This document shows, in pieces, positions 8,384-16,995 of a stretch of DNA of 49,008 bases. Below the pieces are notes generated by a model that saw nothing but the letters and a program-made list of their open reading frames with translations, was not told the DNA's origin and did not search any database. Within the stretch, counting starts at the first letter, position 1. Each line of letters starts with the position of its first letter. Origin of the DNA: Desulfotignum sp. (GTDB taxonomy: Bacteria > Desulfobacterota > Desulfobacteria > Desulfobacterales > Desulfobacteraceae); assembly GCA_011390615.1 (NCBI GenBank), contig JAABSB010000004.1:1-49008 (forward strand). The letters run 5' to 3'. A program made the position numbers and the translations under genes.

Positions 8384-8695
8384 CTATGAAATATCAAACA
8401 CGGAAAACAACCTGGACAACGGTTCGTTTGACGTGTTCATCCTTTCAAGCAAAAGATGTAAATCCTTTTCCATCAATGGCAGAAGATCCATACTGAGGTG
8501 TGCCGGCGGGGAGGGCATGCCGATAAACGCCCCCTGGACCAGCAGGGCAAAAATATACTCCAGCTCCTGGCATTCCGCTTCAATGGTATGGACTGCCTTG
8601 TTCCTGGCCACCTCATCTGCTGCCTGCCACAAGCTGGCGAATTCTTTTTTAACCCTGTCAAAAATCTGTCGAAAATCTGTGTGCTGACTGGTCAT
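8384..8695 (-). CDS. Conserved-looking hypothetical protein, 103 aa
   Basis: I do not recognise this soluble, helix-rich, acidic protein (…LWQAADEVARNKAVHTIEAE…). It has no signal peptide, membrane segment or Cys cluster. Its ATG overlaps the stop of the upstream membrane-protein gene (ATGA), and its own stop lies four bases from the ArsA-like ATPase start. It is therefore translated as part of one three-gene unit. A small adaptor or partner of the ATPase is a guess from this coupling. Confidence 0.65.
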   Translation of the reverse strand: MTSQHTDFRQIFDRVKKEFASLWQAADEVARNKAVHTIEAECQELEYIFALLVQGAFIGMPSPPAHLSMDLLPLMEKDLHLLLERMNTSNEPLSRLFSVFDIS

Positions 8696-9123
8696 GTCAC
8701 CCTGAATATCTTTTTGTCGAAGTCAATGCGCCGTTGTGATGGATAATAATAATACAACGCATACAACCCCATTAAAACAATGGCTGCTGCATAGAATCTG
8801 GGAAAATCACAAAAAACCGCCATAAACGCCAGATACGGGGTTATCTGGGATATCCACAGAAGCCGGCGCTGAAAAGACAGAAATTCAACCGCCTGAACCG
8901 TCTTCTGGTTCCTGACGGAATGGGCAAACACCGTCCGCAAAAAAAGCGGGCAGGCAATGGCGGTAATGGCTGACACAACAAAAACGGCTGCCGGCAGCAT
9001 TGCAGGCAAGCTAAAACAGTCAGAATTAACCAGATTCAGTGATTTTGCCGTGCCCAGGATCAGCAACAGGGCCAGGGCCGGCAACACCGTTATAACATAC
9101 TGTGTTTGAAGCTTTTTATACAT
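8692..9123 (-). CDS. Four-TM membrane protein of unknown function
   Basis: This 143-aa protein has four predicted membrane segments, at roughly residues 8-27, 42-63, 90-106 and 110-127. A basic loop precedes the third segment (RNQKTVQAVEFLSFQRR) and a basic tail follows the last. I recognise no family. The gene heads a tightly coupled minus-strand cluster (ATGA overlap with the 103-aa gene, followed by the ArsA-like ATPase). It may give that cluster its membrane anchor; this is inferred from context only. Confidence 0.6.
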   Translation of the reverse strand: MYKKLQTQYVITVLPALALLLILGTAKSLNLVNSDCFSLPAMLPAAVFVVSAITAIACPLFLRTVFAHSVRNQKTVQAVEFLSFQRRLLWISQITPYLAFMAVFCDFPRFYAAAIVLMGLYALYYYYPSQRRIDFDKKIFRVT

Positions 9124-9136
9124 ATAGTGTCAGGAT

Positions 9137-9173
9137 CGTGATCAGGCTTGCACAAACAGCAGGCCTGATCACG
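9137..9173. terminator. Perfect 11-bp hairpin between cstA and the 4-TM gene
   Basis: CGTGATCAGGC pairs perfectly with GCCTGATCACG across a 15-base loop. It lies just after the cstA stop on the minus strand, with no T-run behind it. It could be a transcript-end or processing hairpin for cstA mRNA or an attenuation point before the next cluster. Confidence 0.45.
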
Positions 9174-9188
9174 AAAGCAATTGAAATA

Positions 9189-10925
9189 TTATCTGTTTTC
9201 TGAAACGATCCGGTTTTCCGGGGTGATGTTGATAAACCGCAGGAACCCTTCCACCGTTATCCAGACAGCCAGTATCAGAATAATGGCATTGACCACCTGA
9301 AGCAGGGTGTTGTGTGCCGTACCAAAACTGCCCTGGTTCAGGATCAGGGCCCAGATGGTCATCACCATCATGAACAGTGCAGGGATGCCTGATATCATCC
9401 ATTTAACCCCGCCCTTGTCTTTAAGATAAACCGTAATGATGATCAGGGCCAGGCCGGCCAGGGTCTGGTTTACCGCACCAAACAGAGGCCACAGCTTCAG
9501 TGCCCCGTTTCCGCTGGGGCCGCTTGCAAAAGCCAGAAGCAATGCCGTTCCCACTGCCAGAAAGGTGGTGATATATTTGCCGGAAAACGCAGTGAGCTTC
9601 ACGCTGTCAAACAGTTCAGACAAAATATACCGCTGGATCCGGGTAGCGGTATCCAGGGTGGTGCCGGCAAAGGATGCCACAAACACCCCCATGATGACAA
9701 CAGCGATGCCGGCCGGTACGCCAAAAGAGGCGATCATGTTGGCAGACCCGTCCACAAACGCCGCCACTTTTGATCCCAGGCCTGCCGCAGCTGCCCAGGA
9801 AGAATAATGGGTTGTCCAGGCAGCTACCCCCACCAGGGTTTCTCCGGATTTGGTCACATACCCCATGCCTATACCCGCAGACACAGCAATAATCACCAAT
9901 GTAGCAAGGGCGCCTTCCATGAGCATGGAGCCATATCCCACAAACAATGAATCGGTTTCATACCGGACCTGTTTGGCGGACGTGCCTGAAGACACCAGAG
10001 AGTGGAACCCGGAAATGGCGCCGCAGGCAATGGTGATAAACAAAAAAGGCCACATGGGCGGGGCCTCTGTCGGGCTCATCTGAACAGCCGGCGCTACGAT
10101 TGACAGGTTTGAAAAGAACGCGGAAAAAAACACCCCGATCACCATAAGCACCATCACGATCATGAGCTGATGGGAATTGATAAAATCCCTGGGCTGCAAT
10201 AAGGTGGTGACCGGCAGGGTGGAAGCGATAAAGGCATAGATCAGCAACAGAATTGTCCATACACCTGTGGGGGGGATCCCCGCAATTGTCGGCATTTTGA
10301 TGGGCAGAACCGCGCCGATGAACACGGTGACATACATGAGCACCACGGCAATTATGGACCAGGTGATGATGCTTTTGCCCTGCTTGTAAATTGCATGGCC
10401 CAGGTAAAGGGCAATGGCGACCTCACACCACACCGGCAGAACAGATGTGGGGTACATGGCAAAAACCACGGCGATCACCAGGCCGAAAATGGCAATCACA
10501 ATCCACAATTCCAGAAAGACAATCAGAAAAAAGAAAAACCGGGTCCGGTTGTTGACATATTTTGATGTGTAATCTGCAATGGACTTTCCCTGGTTTCTCA
10601 TGGAAATAATCAGGGCACCGAAATCATGCACCGCACCCATGAAAATGCTGCCGAAAAACACCCAGATCATTGCCGGCACCCATCCCCAAATAATGGCGAT
10701 GGCCGGACCCACAATGGGGCCTGTCCCGGCAATAGAAGTAAAATGATGACCAAAGATCACCTCTTTTTTGGTGGGAACATAATCCACACCATCCGCCTGT
10801 GCAACAGAAGGCACCTCTGCTTCATGAGCCAACTTGAAAATTTTTTTTCCAATAAACCGGCCATACACATTATACATTAAAATATACCCGATAAAGGAAA
10901 TCACCATGATTAATAATGCATCCAT
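9189..10925 (-). CDS. cstA: Carbon starvation protein CstA-family transporter
   Basis: This 578-aa polytopic inner-membrane protein belongs to the CstA family, whose characterised members import pyruvate or peptides. Many hydrophobic segments and family stretches are visible: VIFGHHFTSIAGTGPIVGPA, GAVHDFGALIISMRNQGKS and FASFGVPAGIA-like regions near the C-terminus. I start at ATG 10925, which has GGAGGAGAG seven bases upstream, not at the track's 10961. A near-perfect sigma-54 promoter lies about 100 bases upstream on the same strand, so expression probably needs an enhancer-binding protein. With PFOR in the same window, a pyruvate substrate is plausible but not shown. Confidence 0.92.
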   Translation of the reverse strand: MDALLIMVISFIGYILMYNVYGRFIGKKIFKLAHEAEVPSVAQADGVDYVPTKKEVIFGHHFTSIAGTGPIVGPAIAIIWGWVPAMIWVFFGSIFMGAVHDFGALIISMRNQGKSIADYTSKYVNNRTRFFFFLIVFLELWIVIAIFGLVIAVVFAMYPTSVLPVWCEVAIALYLGHAIYKQGKSIITWSIIAVVLMYVTVFIGAVLPIKMPTIAGIPPTGVWTILLLIYAFIASTLPVTTLLQPRDFINSHQLMIVMVLMVIGVFFSAFFSNLSIVAPAVQMSPTEAPPMWPFLFITIACGAISGFHSLVSSGTSAKQVRYETDSLFVGYGSMLMEGALATLVIIAVSAGIGMGYVTKSGETLVGVAAWTTHYSSWAAAAGLGSKVAAFVDGSANMIASFGVPAGIAVVIMGVFVASFAGTTLDTATRIQRYILSELFDSVKLTAFSGKYITTFLAVGTALLLAFASGPSGNGALKLWPLFGAVNQTLAGLALIIITVYLKDKGGVKWMISGIPALFMMVMTIWALILNQGSFGTAHNTLLQVVNAIILILAVWITVEGFLRFINITPENRIVSENR

Positions 10926-11029
10926 CTTTTCTCTCCTCCCTGTGGCTGTGAGATCAAACAATTAATATGAATCACGGCAAAAGCGTTCGGATCTGTCCAC
11001 TTTTGTCTGGAAAAACAACCTTAAGATAG

Positions 11030-11045
11030 AGCAAGATAAGTGCCA
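11030..11045 (-). promoter_or_regulatory. Sigma-54 (-24/-12) promoter for cstA
   Basis: On the minus strand the sequence is TGGCACTTATCTTGCT. This is the full TGGCAC-N5-TTGCW consensus with GG and GC exactly ten bases apart. It points towards cstA and would start the transcript near 11019, giving a leader of roughly 95 bases. Confidence 0.8.
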
Positions 11046-11170
11046 CGCTGTATCGTTTGCCGATTTGCCTTTAATACTCCGCTGCATGTGTCCATGGGAT
11101 AAAACAAAAGGCACAAAAAAATGCGAAACCGCACCTGATGGAAGCAGAAATGCGACTTTGAAACCAGGCG

Positions 11171-11199
11171 TTGACCACCCGCCGCAAATACACTATACA
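11171..11199 (+). promoter_or_regulatory. Sigma-70-type promoter for the nucleoside transporter
   Basis: TTGACC and TATACA are 17 bases apart, each matching consensus at five of six positions. The track's ORF start (11171) lies inside this promoter, which supports the downstream ATG at 11246 as the true start. Confidence 0.55.
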
Positions 11200-11245
11200 A
11201 AAGGGTGAACAGCCTGATGTTAACAGATCCAAGGGAGCCGGACAC

Positions 11246-12490
11246 ATGATGATGCTTCAGGGAATTGCCGGCCTGGCGGTATTTGTGGGGCTGGCCTGGA
11301 TGGCCAGTGAAAACCGGGGGCAGGTGAAAATCAAAACCATTGCCATGGGCCTGGGCCTGCAGATACTGCTGGCCCTTGTTCTTCTCAAAATACCGCTGCT
11401 GGGCCAGGGATTTGTTTGGCTGAACCAGGTTGTCCTGGCCCTTGAACAGGCAACCCGGGCAGGCACATCCATGGTTTTTGGGTACCTGGGAGGCGGGCCC
11501 CTGCCCTTTGACGAAAAGTTTGCGGGCGCATCCTTTATCCTGGCATTTCAGGCGCTGCCCCTGGTGCTGCTCATGAGCGCCCTGTCTTCGCTGTTGTTTT
11601 ACTGGCGGATACTGCCATGGGTTGTGCGCTGTTTTTCCCGGGTGCTTGAGCGCTTGTTCGGCCTTGGCGGGGCAGAAGGGCTTGGGGTGTCTGCCAATAT
11701 TTTTGTGGGCATGGTGGAATCGCCTCTGTTTATCCGGCCCTATGTCAGCGCCTTAACCCGCAGCGAACTGTTTGCCCTGATGACTTCCGGCATGGCCACC
11801 ATAGCCGGCACCATGATGGTGCTCTATGCGAATATCCTGGGAGACATCATCCCGAATGTTTTGGGCCATATCCTGGCCGCCTCCATTATCAGTGCCCCGG
11901 CAGCCATTACCGTGGCCAAAATCATGATCCCGGAAACCCGGCCTGTCACATCAGGGGAGCTGACAGCCCCCGACCCTGCAGCCAGCGCCATGGATGCGGT
12001 TACCAGGGGCACCCTGCAGGGTGTGGAGCTGCTCATCAATATCATTGCCATGCTCATCGTGCTGGTGGCCCTGGTTCACCTGGTGGATATCCTGCTGAAA
12101 ATTTTGCCCCATATGGGCGGCGATCCTGTGACCCTGCAGAGAATTCTTGGCTGGATCATGGCGCCGGTGGTCTGGCTCATGGGCATTCCCTGGGCTGAAG
12201 CCGGCACTGCCGGCGGGCTGATGGGAACCAAAACCATTATCAACGAATTTGTGGCCTACCTGAACCTTGCCGGCCTTCCCAAAGAGAGCCTGGGGCCGGA
12301 CAGCCGCCTGATCATGCTCTATGCCATGTGTGGATTTGCCAACCCCGGCAGCCTGGGCATCATGATCGGGGGACTGGGCACCATGGCCCCGGACCGCCGG
12401 GGAGAAATCGTGTCCCTGGGACTGCGCTCCATTGTTGCCGGCACCATTGCCACCTGCATGACCGGCGCCATTGTGGGCCTGATCAGCTAA
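11246..12490 (+). CDS. nupC: NupC/CNT-family nucleoside transporter
   Basis: This 414-aa membrane protein belongs to the concentrative nucleoside transporter family, which couples nucleoside uptake to H+ or Na+. Conserved CNT elements are the N-terminal GIAGLAVFVGLAWMASENR, the gate motif VSANIFVGMVESPLFIRPY, TSGMATIAGTMMVLYA and the C-terminal CGFANPGSLGIMIGGLG. I chose ATG 11246, with GGGAG eight bases upstream, because the track start overlaps the promoter. It is transcribed divergently from cstA and converges on the GMC oxidoreductase gene. Confidence 0.88.
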   Translation: MMMLQGIAGLAVFVGLAWMASENRGQVKIKTIAMGLGLQILLALVLLKIPLLGQGFVWLNQVVLALEQATRAGTSMVFGYLGGGPLPFDEKFAGASFILAFQALPLVLLMSALSSLLFYWRILPWVVRCFSRVLERLFGLGGAEGLGVSANIFVGMVESPLFIRPYVSALTRSELFALMTSGMATIAGTMMVLYANILGDIIPNVLGHILAASIISAPAAITVAKIMIPETRPVTSGELTAPDPAASAMDAVTRGTLQGVELLINIIAMLIVLVALVHLVDILLKILPHMGGDPVTLQRILGWIMAPVVWLMGIPWAEAGTAGGLMGTKTIINEFVAYLNLAGLPKESLGPDSRLIMLYAMCGFANPGSLGIMIGGLGTMAPDRRGEIVSLGLRSIVAGTIATCMTGAIVGLIS

Positions 12491-12546
12491 TAGTCTGTCC
12501 TGAAATGCTGAATAAACCGAGCGGTAAACCTGCCGGCACTTCCGGC

Positions 12547-14223
12547 TTATGGATTGTCTGTCATGTTATCTGGGGGTATCAGCAGGTCAGTGATCCCCCA
12601 GTTTTTTTCCGCCTGCAGATACTGCATTTTTCCGGACGGTTTCACCGGTATGAAAGACATGGCCCTTTCTGACATTGCGGTAATGGACAGGGCCGGATTA
12701 ACCCCAAGATTGGCCGGGATCATGGAGCCGTCCGCCACGATCATGTTCCGGTACCCTTTCACACGATTTTTATCGTCAATCACCCCTTTTTCAGGATTTT
12801 CATGGGCACTGCAGCCCCCCATGATATGGGCGGTAATCGGTGCATTCATATAAACTTCGGAAACAATACTGGTGGGAATCCCGTTCATGTGCTCTGCCAG
12901 CCTCCGGGCGAATTCATTGGCAATGGGAATGTACACCGGATTTTTTTTGTCACTGGCCTGTTTTGATCCCAGGGATTTGACAAACGGCCATAACCACCGG
13001 CGTTTCCTTGACACATTCAGGTGGTTGTCATGGGTCTGCATCACCAGGATTATCAGGCTTTGTCGGGCAAATCCGATAGGATTCAATATGCGCAGAAAAT
13101 GCACAGGATGCCTCACAACATTGGCGATATACCGAAATATCCGGGGCATCCTCCCCCCGCCGTCCGTGAGCATCACCGGCAGCAGTCCCATAAAATCATT
13201 GCCCTTTGCATACCTGACCGGCTCCATATGGGTATTGTCATCAGGGTGCACACTGGAGGTGATGGCCACGCCGTTTGAAAAATCCACGTTTCCTGAAAAG
13301 GTCCTGACAGACAGAATCGCTTCACTATTGCTTCGGACCCGCTGCCCCAGATCATCTGATAACCCTGGCATCCGGCCTGTTTCACGCATCTTCAAAAGCA
13401 GAGAAAGGGTGCCCAGCACCCCGGCGGACAAAACAACGCCTTTTGTGCGAAAAACGGTTTTCCGACCCGATACGCCCGTTGTTCTGACAGAGGTGACTTC
13501 ATATCCGTCAGACCCGTCCGCTGACAACGGGTGTATATCGATTACCTTGTTTTCAGGAATGATCCGGGTGCCGAATTTTTCCGCAAAATACAGGTAGTTC
13601 TTGTCCAGGGTGTTTTTGGCATCTTTCCGGCACCCGGTCATGCATGCACCGCAGAGTTCACACCCGATCCTGTCCGGTCCCTGGCCAAAAAAATAGGGGT
13701 CTGCTGCTTTTTTGCCCTGTTCACCAAAATACACCGCTACACGGGTTTTATGAAACGTGTGTTCCCGTCCGAAATCCGCAGCTGTCCTGCGCATCAAATC
13801 ATCTGCTTCGCCGAGGAAGGGGTTTTCAACAGCCCCCAGCATTTTTTCTGCCAGCGCATAATATGGCCTAAGGGCTTGCTTTCCCCCCATCTGCTTGACC
13901 ACCTCATTTTCAAAAAAAACATCCGGCGGCACATACAGCGTGTTTGCATAGTTCAGGCTTCCCCCGCCGACCCCGGCACCGCTCAATATGAAAATGTCAT
14001 TGAGCAGATTCATCCGCTGGATTCCGTATAAAAAAATTTTCGGCATCCACAGAAATTTGCGCAGGTGCCAGTTTACCCTGGCAAAATCATCGTTTTCCCA
14101 CCGTTTTCCGGCTTCGATGACCCCGACCCTGTATCCTTTCTGGGAAAGCCGCATGGCGGAAACACTGCCGCCGAAACCGGAACCTATGACAAGAAAGTCG
14201 AAATCAAACTGCCAGCCGGTCAT
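12547..14223 (-). CDS. GMC oxidoreductase with Cys cluster (cholesterol-oxidase-like)
   Basis: This 558-aa FAD enzyme has the N-terminal dinucleotide fold VIGSGFGGSVSAMRLSQKGY, GAGVGGGSLNYANTLY, and the C-terminal block ADGSMIPANLGVNPALSITA found in GMC alcohol/sterol oxidoreductases of the cholesterol-oxidase branch. A CELCGACMTGCRKDAKNTL segment (C-x2-C-x2-C-x3-C) lies near residue 190 and may hold an iron-sulfur cluster. The start ATG 14223 has GGAGT upstream, 27 bases after the methyltransferase stop, so it is probably the last gene of a minus-strand operon. The alcohol or sterol substrate and electron acceptor are unknown. In an anaerobe it is more likely a dehydrogenase than an oxidase. 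Confidence 0.8.
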   Translation of the reverse strand: MTGWQFDFDFLVIGSGFGGSVSAMRLSQKGYRVGVIEAGKRWENDDFARVNWHLRKFLWMPKIFLYGIQRMNLLNDIFILSGAGVGGGSLNYANTLYVPPDVFFENEVVKQMGGKQALRPYYALAEKMLGAVENPFLGEADDLMRRTAADFGREHTFHKTRVAVYFGEQGKKAADPYFFGQGPDRIGCELCGACMTGCRKDAKNTLDKNYLYFAEKFGTRIIPENKVIDIHPLSADGSDGYEVTSVRTTGVSGRKTVFRTKGVVLSAGVLGTLSLLLKMRETGRMPGLSDDLGQRVRSNSEAILSVRTFSGNVDFSNGVAITSSVHPDDNTHMEPVRYAKGNDFMGLLPVMLTDGGGRMPRIFRYIANVVRHPVHFLRILNPIGFARQSLIILVMQTHDNHLNVSRKRRWLWPFVKSLGSKQASDKKNPVYIPIANEFARRLAEHMNGIPTSIVSEVYMNAPITAHIMGGCSAHENPEKGVIDDKNRVKGYRNMIVADGSMIPANLGVNPALSITAMSERAMSFIPVKPSGKMQYLQAEKNWGITDLLIPPDNMTDNP

Positions 14224-14250
14224 CTGATACTCCTGTTCAATTGTTCATTA

Positions 14251-15042
14251 TCAGGGCACCATGCCCCAGGAAAAAATGTCTTCGTTGGCCAGGATGCCGG
14301 ACACCCGGGCAGCCTGCACCAGATCCGGGTTGAGGATATCCAGGAGCCCATAATCCAGGCCGGCCGCTGCCAGCATGGCAAGATAGGTTTGCTCGACTGC
14401 CAGGCGCTTTTTTATGTCCGGGGCACTGGTGCCCAGGTTGGAGATGCCGCCGATGGTGCGGACAGGGAACCCCAGCAGGTCCGGCAGGGTATGGATCACC
14501 TCCAGTACCTGCCTTGCCTGGACTATGCCGTCCGACCATGCAAGGGGGGGAATCACCGGATCGATGATCACCCTTTCCTTGGCCACTCCGGCCGCTTCTG
14601 CCGCCGCTATCAAATCCAAAGCCACCGCGAACCGCTGGGCCGCATCTGTTGGCACCCGGGAATCAGGATACAGCAAAAAACCAACGATATCTGCATCATG
14701 TTTTCTGGCCAGGGGCAGGATCTGTTCCAGTTTGCAGGGTTCCAGGGAAAACCCGTTGATGATGATCCGGTTTCTGGCGGCCTTCACCCCGGCAGTCATG
14801 GCATCTGGATTGGCTGTGTCGATGAGCAGGGGCAGGTCTGTCACTGCCTGCACCGCTTCAATGAAAAAGGTCATGCCGATGTCAGCACATTTTCCCAATG
14901 GTCCGGTGTTCACATCGATGGCCCAGGCTCCCCGGGCCTCACAGGCTTTCACCAGGTCCTGCACCGGTGCCGGATCAAACTGCTGCAGCGCACGTCTCAT
15001 TTCCGGCCGGGTGATGCGCAGGTTGTCGGCAATCAGTTTCAT
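14251..15042 (-). CDS. Pterin-binding (AcsE-like) methyltransferase domain protein
   Basis: This 263-aa TIM-barrel protein resembles methyltetrahydrofolate:corrinoid methyltransferases of the DHPS-like pterin-binding family. Visible elements are GAWAIDVNTGP (the pterin-site Asp/Asn strand), PLLIDTANPDAM, IIINGFSLEP, RVIIDPVIPPL and RTIGGISNLGTSAP, all strand ends that line the pterin pocket. No corrinoid-binding domain is attached. I start at ATG 15042 with GGGGAGAAGGA upstream; it overlaps the DUF1566 stop as ATGA. A role in one-carbon or methyl-group transfer through corrinoids is likely. Dihydropteroate synthase is less likely given the operon. Confidence 0.75.
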   Translation of the reverse strand: MKLIADNLRITRPEMRRALQQFDPAPVQDLVKACEARGAWAIDVNTGPLGKCADIGMTFFIEAVQAVTDLPLLIDTANPDAMTAGVKAARNRIIINGFSLEPCKLEQILPLARKHDADIVGFLLYPDSRVPTDAAQRFAVALDLIAAAEAAGVAKERVIIDPVIPPLAWSDGIVQARQVLEVIHTLPDLLGFPVRTIGGISNLGTSAPDIKKRLAVEQTYLAMLAAAGLDYGLLDILNPDLVQAARVSGILANEDIFSWGMVP

Positions 15043-15962
15043 TCCTTCTCCCCTTGTCTCGGGGGGGTGCGCACCGGCCACAGAAAAAATTCAGGCAGGG
15101 GCTTATACCCGACCCCCACGGCCCCGTCCTTGGTATACAGTACCCAGGCATAGGCGGTATCATACATGCTGGTGGTGGCGGACCAGTAAAATGGCTGCAC
15201 ATCGGCAAACCCGTGGTCCAGGGCCAAGGCCGGTGAATGGTTTTCAAGATCTGTCAGGCTCTCCAGTTCACCAATTTCGGGAACCCGCCAGTCATTGAAG
15301 CCGTAAAAGGTTTCCCTGTTCATCTGTGACACCATATCAGACGCGGTTTTCCAGTCCAGGGGCTTTCGGGTCATATTTGCATTTTTCACCCATGTCAGGC
15401 CGGTGCTGCTGTCATGGACACATGCGCCTTCTGAAGTAAACCGGTTTTCTTTATGCAGCACCCCTGCCTGAAACTCACCGTCCTGGCCGGACCCGTGACA
15501 ATCCATGACACTGCCGCCTGCATCAAAACAGGTCTTCTGTCCAGTTTGAAGAACAGCCGTGCCCCTTTTGTCCGCCACCCGCACAGGCCAGACCATATAT
15601 GACCCATATTTCATCCCCTTGAACACCCGGGCGCCCCCCAGGTGCACATACCATGCCTGGTCCGGGAGCCGTGCACAGGTGGTGGATGTCCAGTAGTATC
15701 CGGTGAACACGTTCATAAACGGATGGCTTTCCGGAAGGCTGGGATTGATCATTTCATGGCTCATCAGGCTGAACAGTTCCCTGCGGTTGGGCAATTTCCA
15801 GTCCTGATACCCGAAAAGTCCGGATGCGTTGCATGTATCCATCTGGTCCAGTGCCTCTTCCCAGGTCATGGGAAATTCCACCAGCCCGGCGTTTCGGGTC
15901 CACATCAGGCTAGTCTGTTCATCGATCACGACATCGTTATCTAAATTGAACCTGCGCTTCAT
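15039..15962 (-). CDS. Tandem DUF1566 (Lcl C-terminal-like) protein
   Basis: This 307-aa protein contains two DUF1566 units. Each opens with a 'D..TSLMW/TGLTW..NA' signature (DEQTSLMWTRNAG, then DSSTGLTWVKNAN), continues with a GYQDWKLPNRRELFSL or GFNDWRVPEIGELESL block, and ends with YYWTSTT or FYWSATT plus a WPVR strand. These domains are usually exported or surface-attached, but the start at ATG 15962 (MKRRFNLDN…) shows no signal peptide, so the protein appears cytoplasmic. It is translationally coupled to the methyltransferase (ATGA) and follows the flavin reductase by 34 bases. Its role in the operon is unknown. Confidence 0.75.
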   Translation of the reverse strand: MKRRFNLDNDVVIDEQTSLMWTRNAGLVEFPMTWEEALDQMDTCNASGLFGYQDWKLPNRRELFSLMSHEMINPSLPESHPFMNVFTGYYWTSTTCARLPDQAWYVHLGGARVFKGMKYGSYMVWPVRVADKRGTAVLQTGQKTCFDAGGSVMDCHGSGQDGEFQAGVLHKENRFTSEGACVHDSSTGLTWVKNANMTRKPLDWKTASDMVSQMNRETFYGFNDWRVPEIGELESLTDLENHSPALALDHGFADVQPFYWSATTSMYDTAYAWVLYTKDGAVGVGYKPLPEFFLWPVRTPPRQGEKE

Positions 15963-15996
15963 ATCTTTTTTGTTTTCCTTTACGCTGCCGAGCCGG

Positions 15997-16470
15997 TTAA
16001 TTTTTCCCCACATACATGCCGTCATAATCCAGGGTTGTCAGCGGAGTGGCTTCTGCATGACTTCCGGCTGACACAACCTCTCCGATAAAAAGGGTATGGT
16101 TTCCCGGCTGATCCTGTTGTATCACCTGCAGCTCAAACCAGGCCAGGCAGTCTTTCAAAATTGGCACCCCGGTTTTTCCGGGTTTCCAGTCCATCCCGGA
16201 AAATTTTTCCCCCGGGTCCGGCCCCTTGAACCTTGCAAGCAGTGATTTTTGCGACAGATCGATGATGTGCAGCCCGAAGGCCCTGTTATTGACAATCATG
16301 TCATGGGAATACCGATTGGGATGTACCGCTGCCATGATCAGGGGCGGGTCATATGACACCTGGGTCACCCAGGAGGCTATCATGCCGTTTATTGTATCAT
16401 CCATCACCGTTGTCAACACATAAATGCCGTAGGTCATCTGCCCGAAGGCGGACTGCCACTGCTGTTTCAT
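15997..16470 (-). CDS. Flavin reductase / FMN-binding split-barrel protein
   Basis: This 157-aa protein matches the flavin reductase-like (flavoredoxin) family: MTYGIYVLTTVMDDTINGMIASWVTQVSYDPPLIM near the start is the FMN-binding signature, followed by NNRAFGLHIID. It would bind FMN and pass electrons between a reductant and a partner enzyme. ATG 16470 has GGAGG five to six bases upstream and is preferred to the track's 16497. It lies almost directly after the thioesterase gene in the same operon. The adjacent GMC enzyme is a conceivable redox partner, by context only. Confidence 0.82.
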   Translation of the reverse strand: MKQQWQSAFGQMTYGIYVLTTVMDDTINGMIASWVTQVSYDPPLIMAAVHPNRYSHDMIVNNRAFGLHIIDLSQKSLLARFKGPDPGEKFSGMDWKPGKTGVPILKDCLAWFELQVIQQDQPGNHTLFIGEVVSAGSHAEATPLTTLDYDGMYVGKN

Positions 16471-16471
16471 A

Positions 16472-16966
16472 TCATCCTCCTGTTCTGTGTGTTGCAATTT
16501 TCACTCCTCTGCCTAGCTTGAACATGGCGGAAAACCGCATCACCTGTCTGCCGTCTTCATCAGAAACCACGGCCTGTCCCTGCACCTGACGGTTTTCCAA
16601 CGGTGTCACCTCTGCTCTGGCAGACAGGACCCCATGTAACACCGGGCCCAGAAATTCCGCGTTCAAGGAGATGGTCCCGAACCGGCTGTCCGGGGGAAGG
16701 ATGCTTTTGATGGCCATGGCAATGGCTGTATCCGCCAGGGTGACGATGGCTCCGCCATGGGCCATTCCCTGTCCCTGGGCCAGCTGATACACAAAGGGCA
16801 TGGTCAGATAAGCACACCCGTCTTTTGCCTCCACAATATCGAGCCCCAGCAGTTTTTCAAACGGTGCGCAGCTGATCCATTTTTCCAGGGTCACCTGGTG
16901 CGGCCCGGTGTACAATCCGTCAGTTTCCATGTTTTTCTTTTCTATCCTCCAACTTTGATCTTCCAT
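16472..16966 (-). CDS. PaaI-type hotdog-fold thioesterase
   Basis: This 164-aa hotdog protein has the PaaI-like active-site block GQGMAHGGAIVTLADTAIA and the preceding PFEKLLGLDIVEAKDG region. It probably hydrolyses an acyl- or aryl-CoA thioester in the cytoplasm. The start is uncertain: ATG 16966 has no good ribosome-binding site, while the internal ATG 16930 has GGAGG about 15 bases upstream. It precedes the flavin reductase by one or two bases. Substrate unknown; the partners (GMC enzyme, methyltransferase) do not identify it. Confidence 0.78.
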   Translation of the reverse strand: MEDQSWRIEKKNMETDGLYTGPHQVTLEKWISCAPFEKLLGLDIVEAKDGCAYLTMPFVYQLAQGQGMAHGGAIVTLADTAIAMAIKSILPPDSRFGTISLNAEFLGPVLHGVLSARAEVTPLENRQVQGQAVVSDEDGRQVMRFSAMFKLGRGVKIATHRTGG

Positions 16967-16995
16967 ATGCCTGAAGCAAAAGAAGCCAGCTGTTT

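Noticed and set aside
14065-15153. 362-aa plus-strand ORF opposite the methyltransferase
   Set aside because: It is an antisense shadow spanning parts of three real minus-strand genes.
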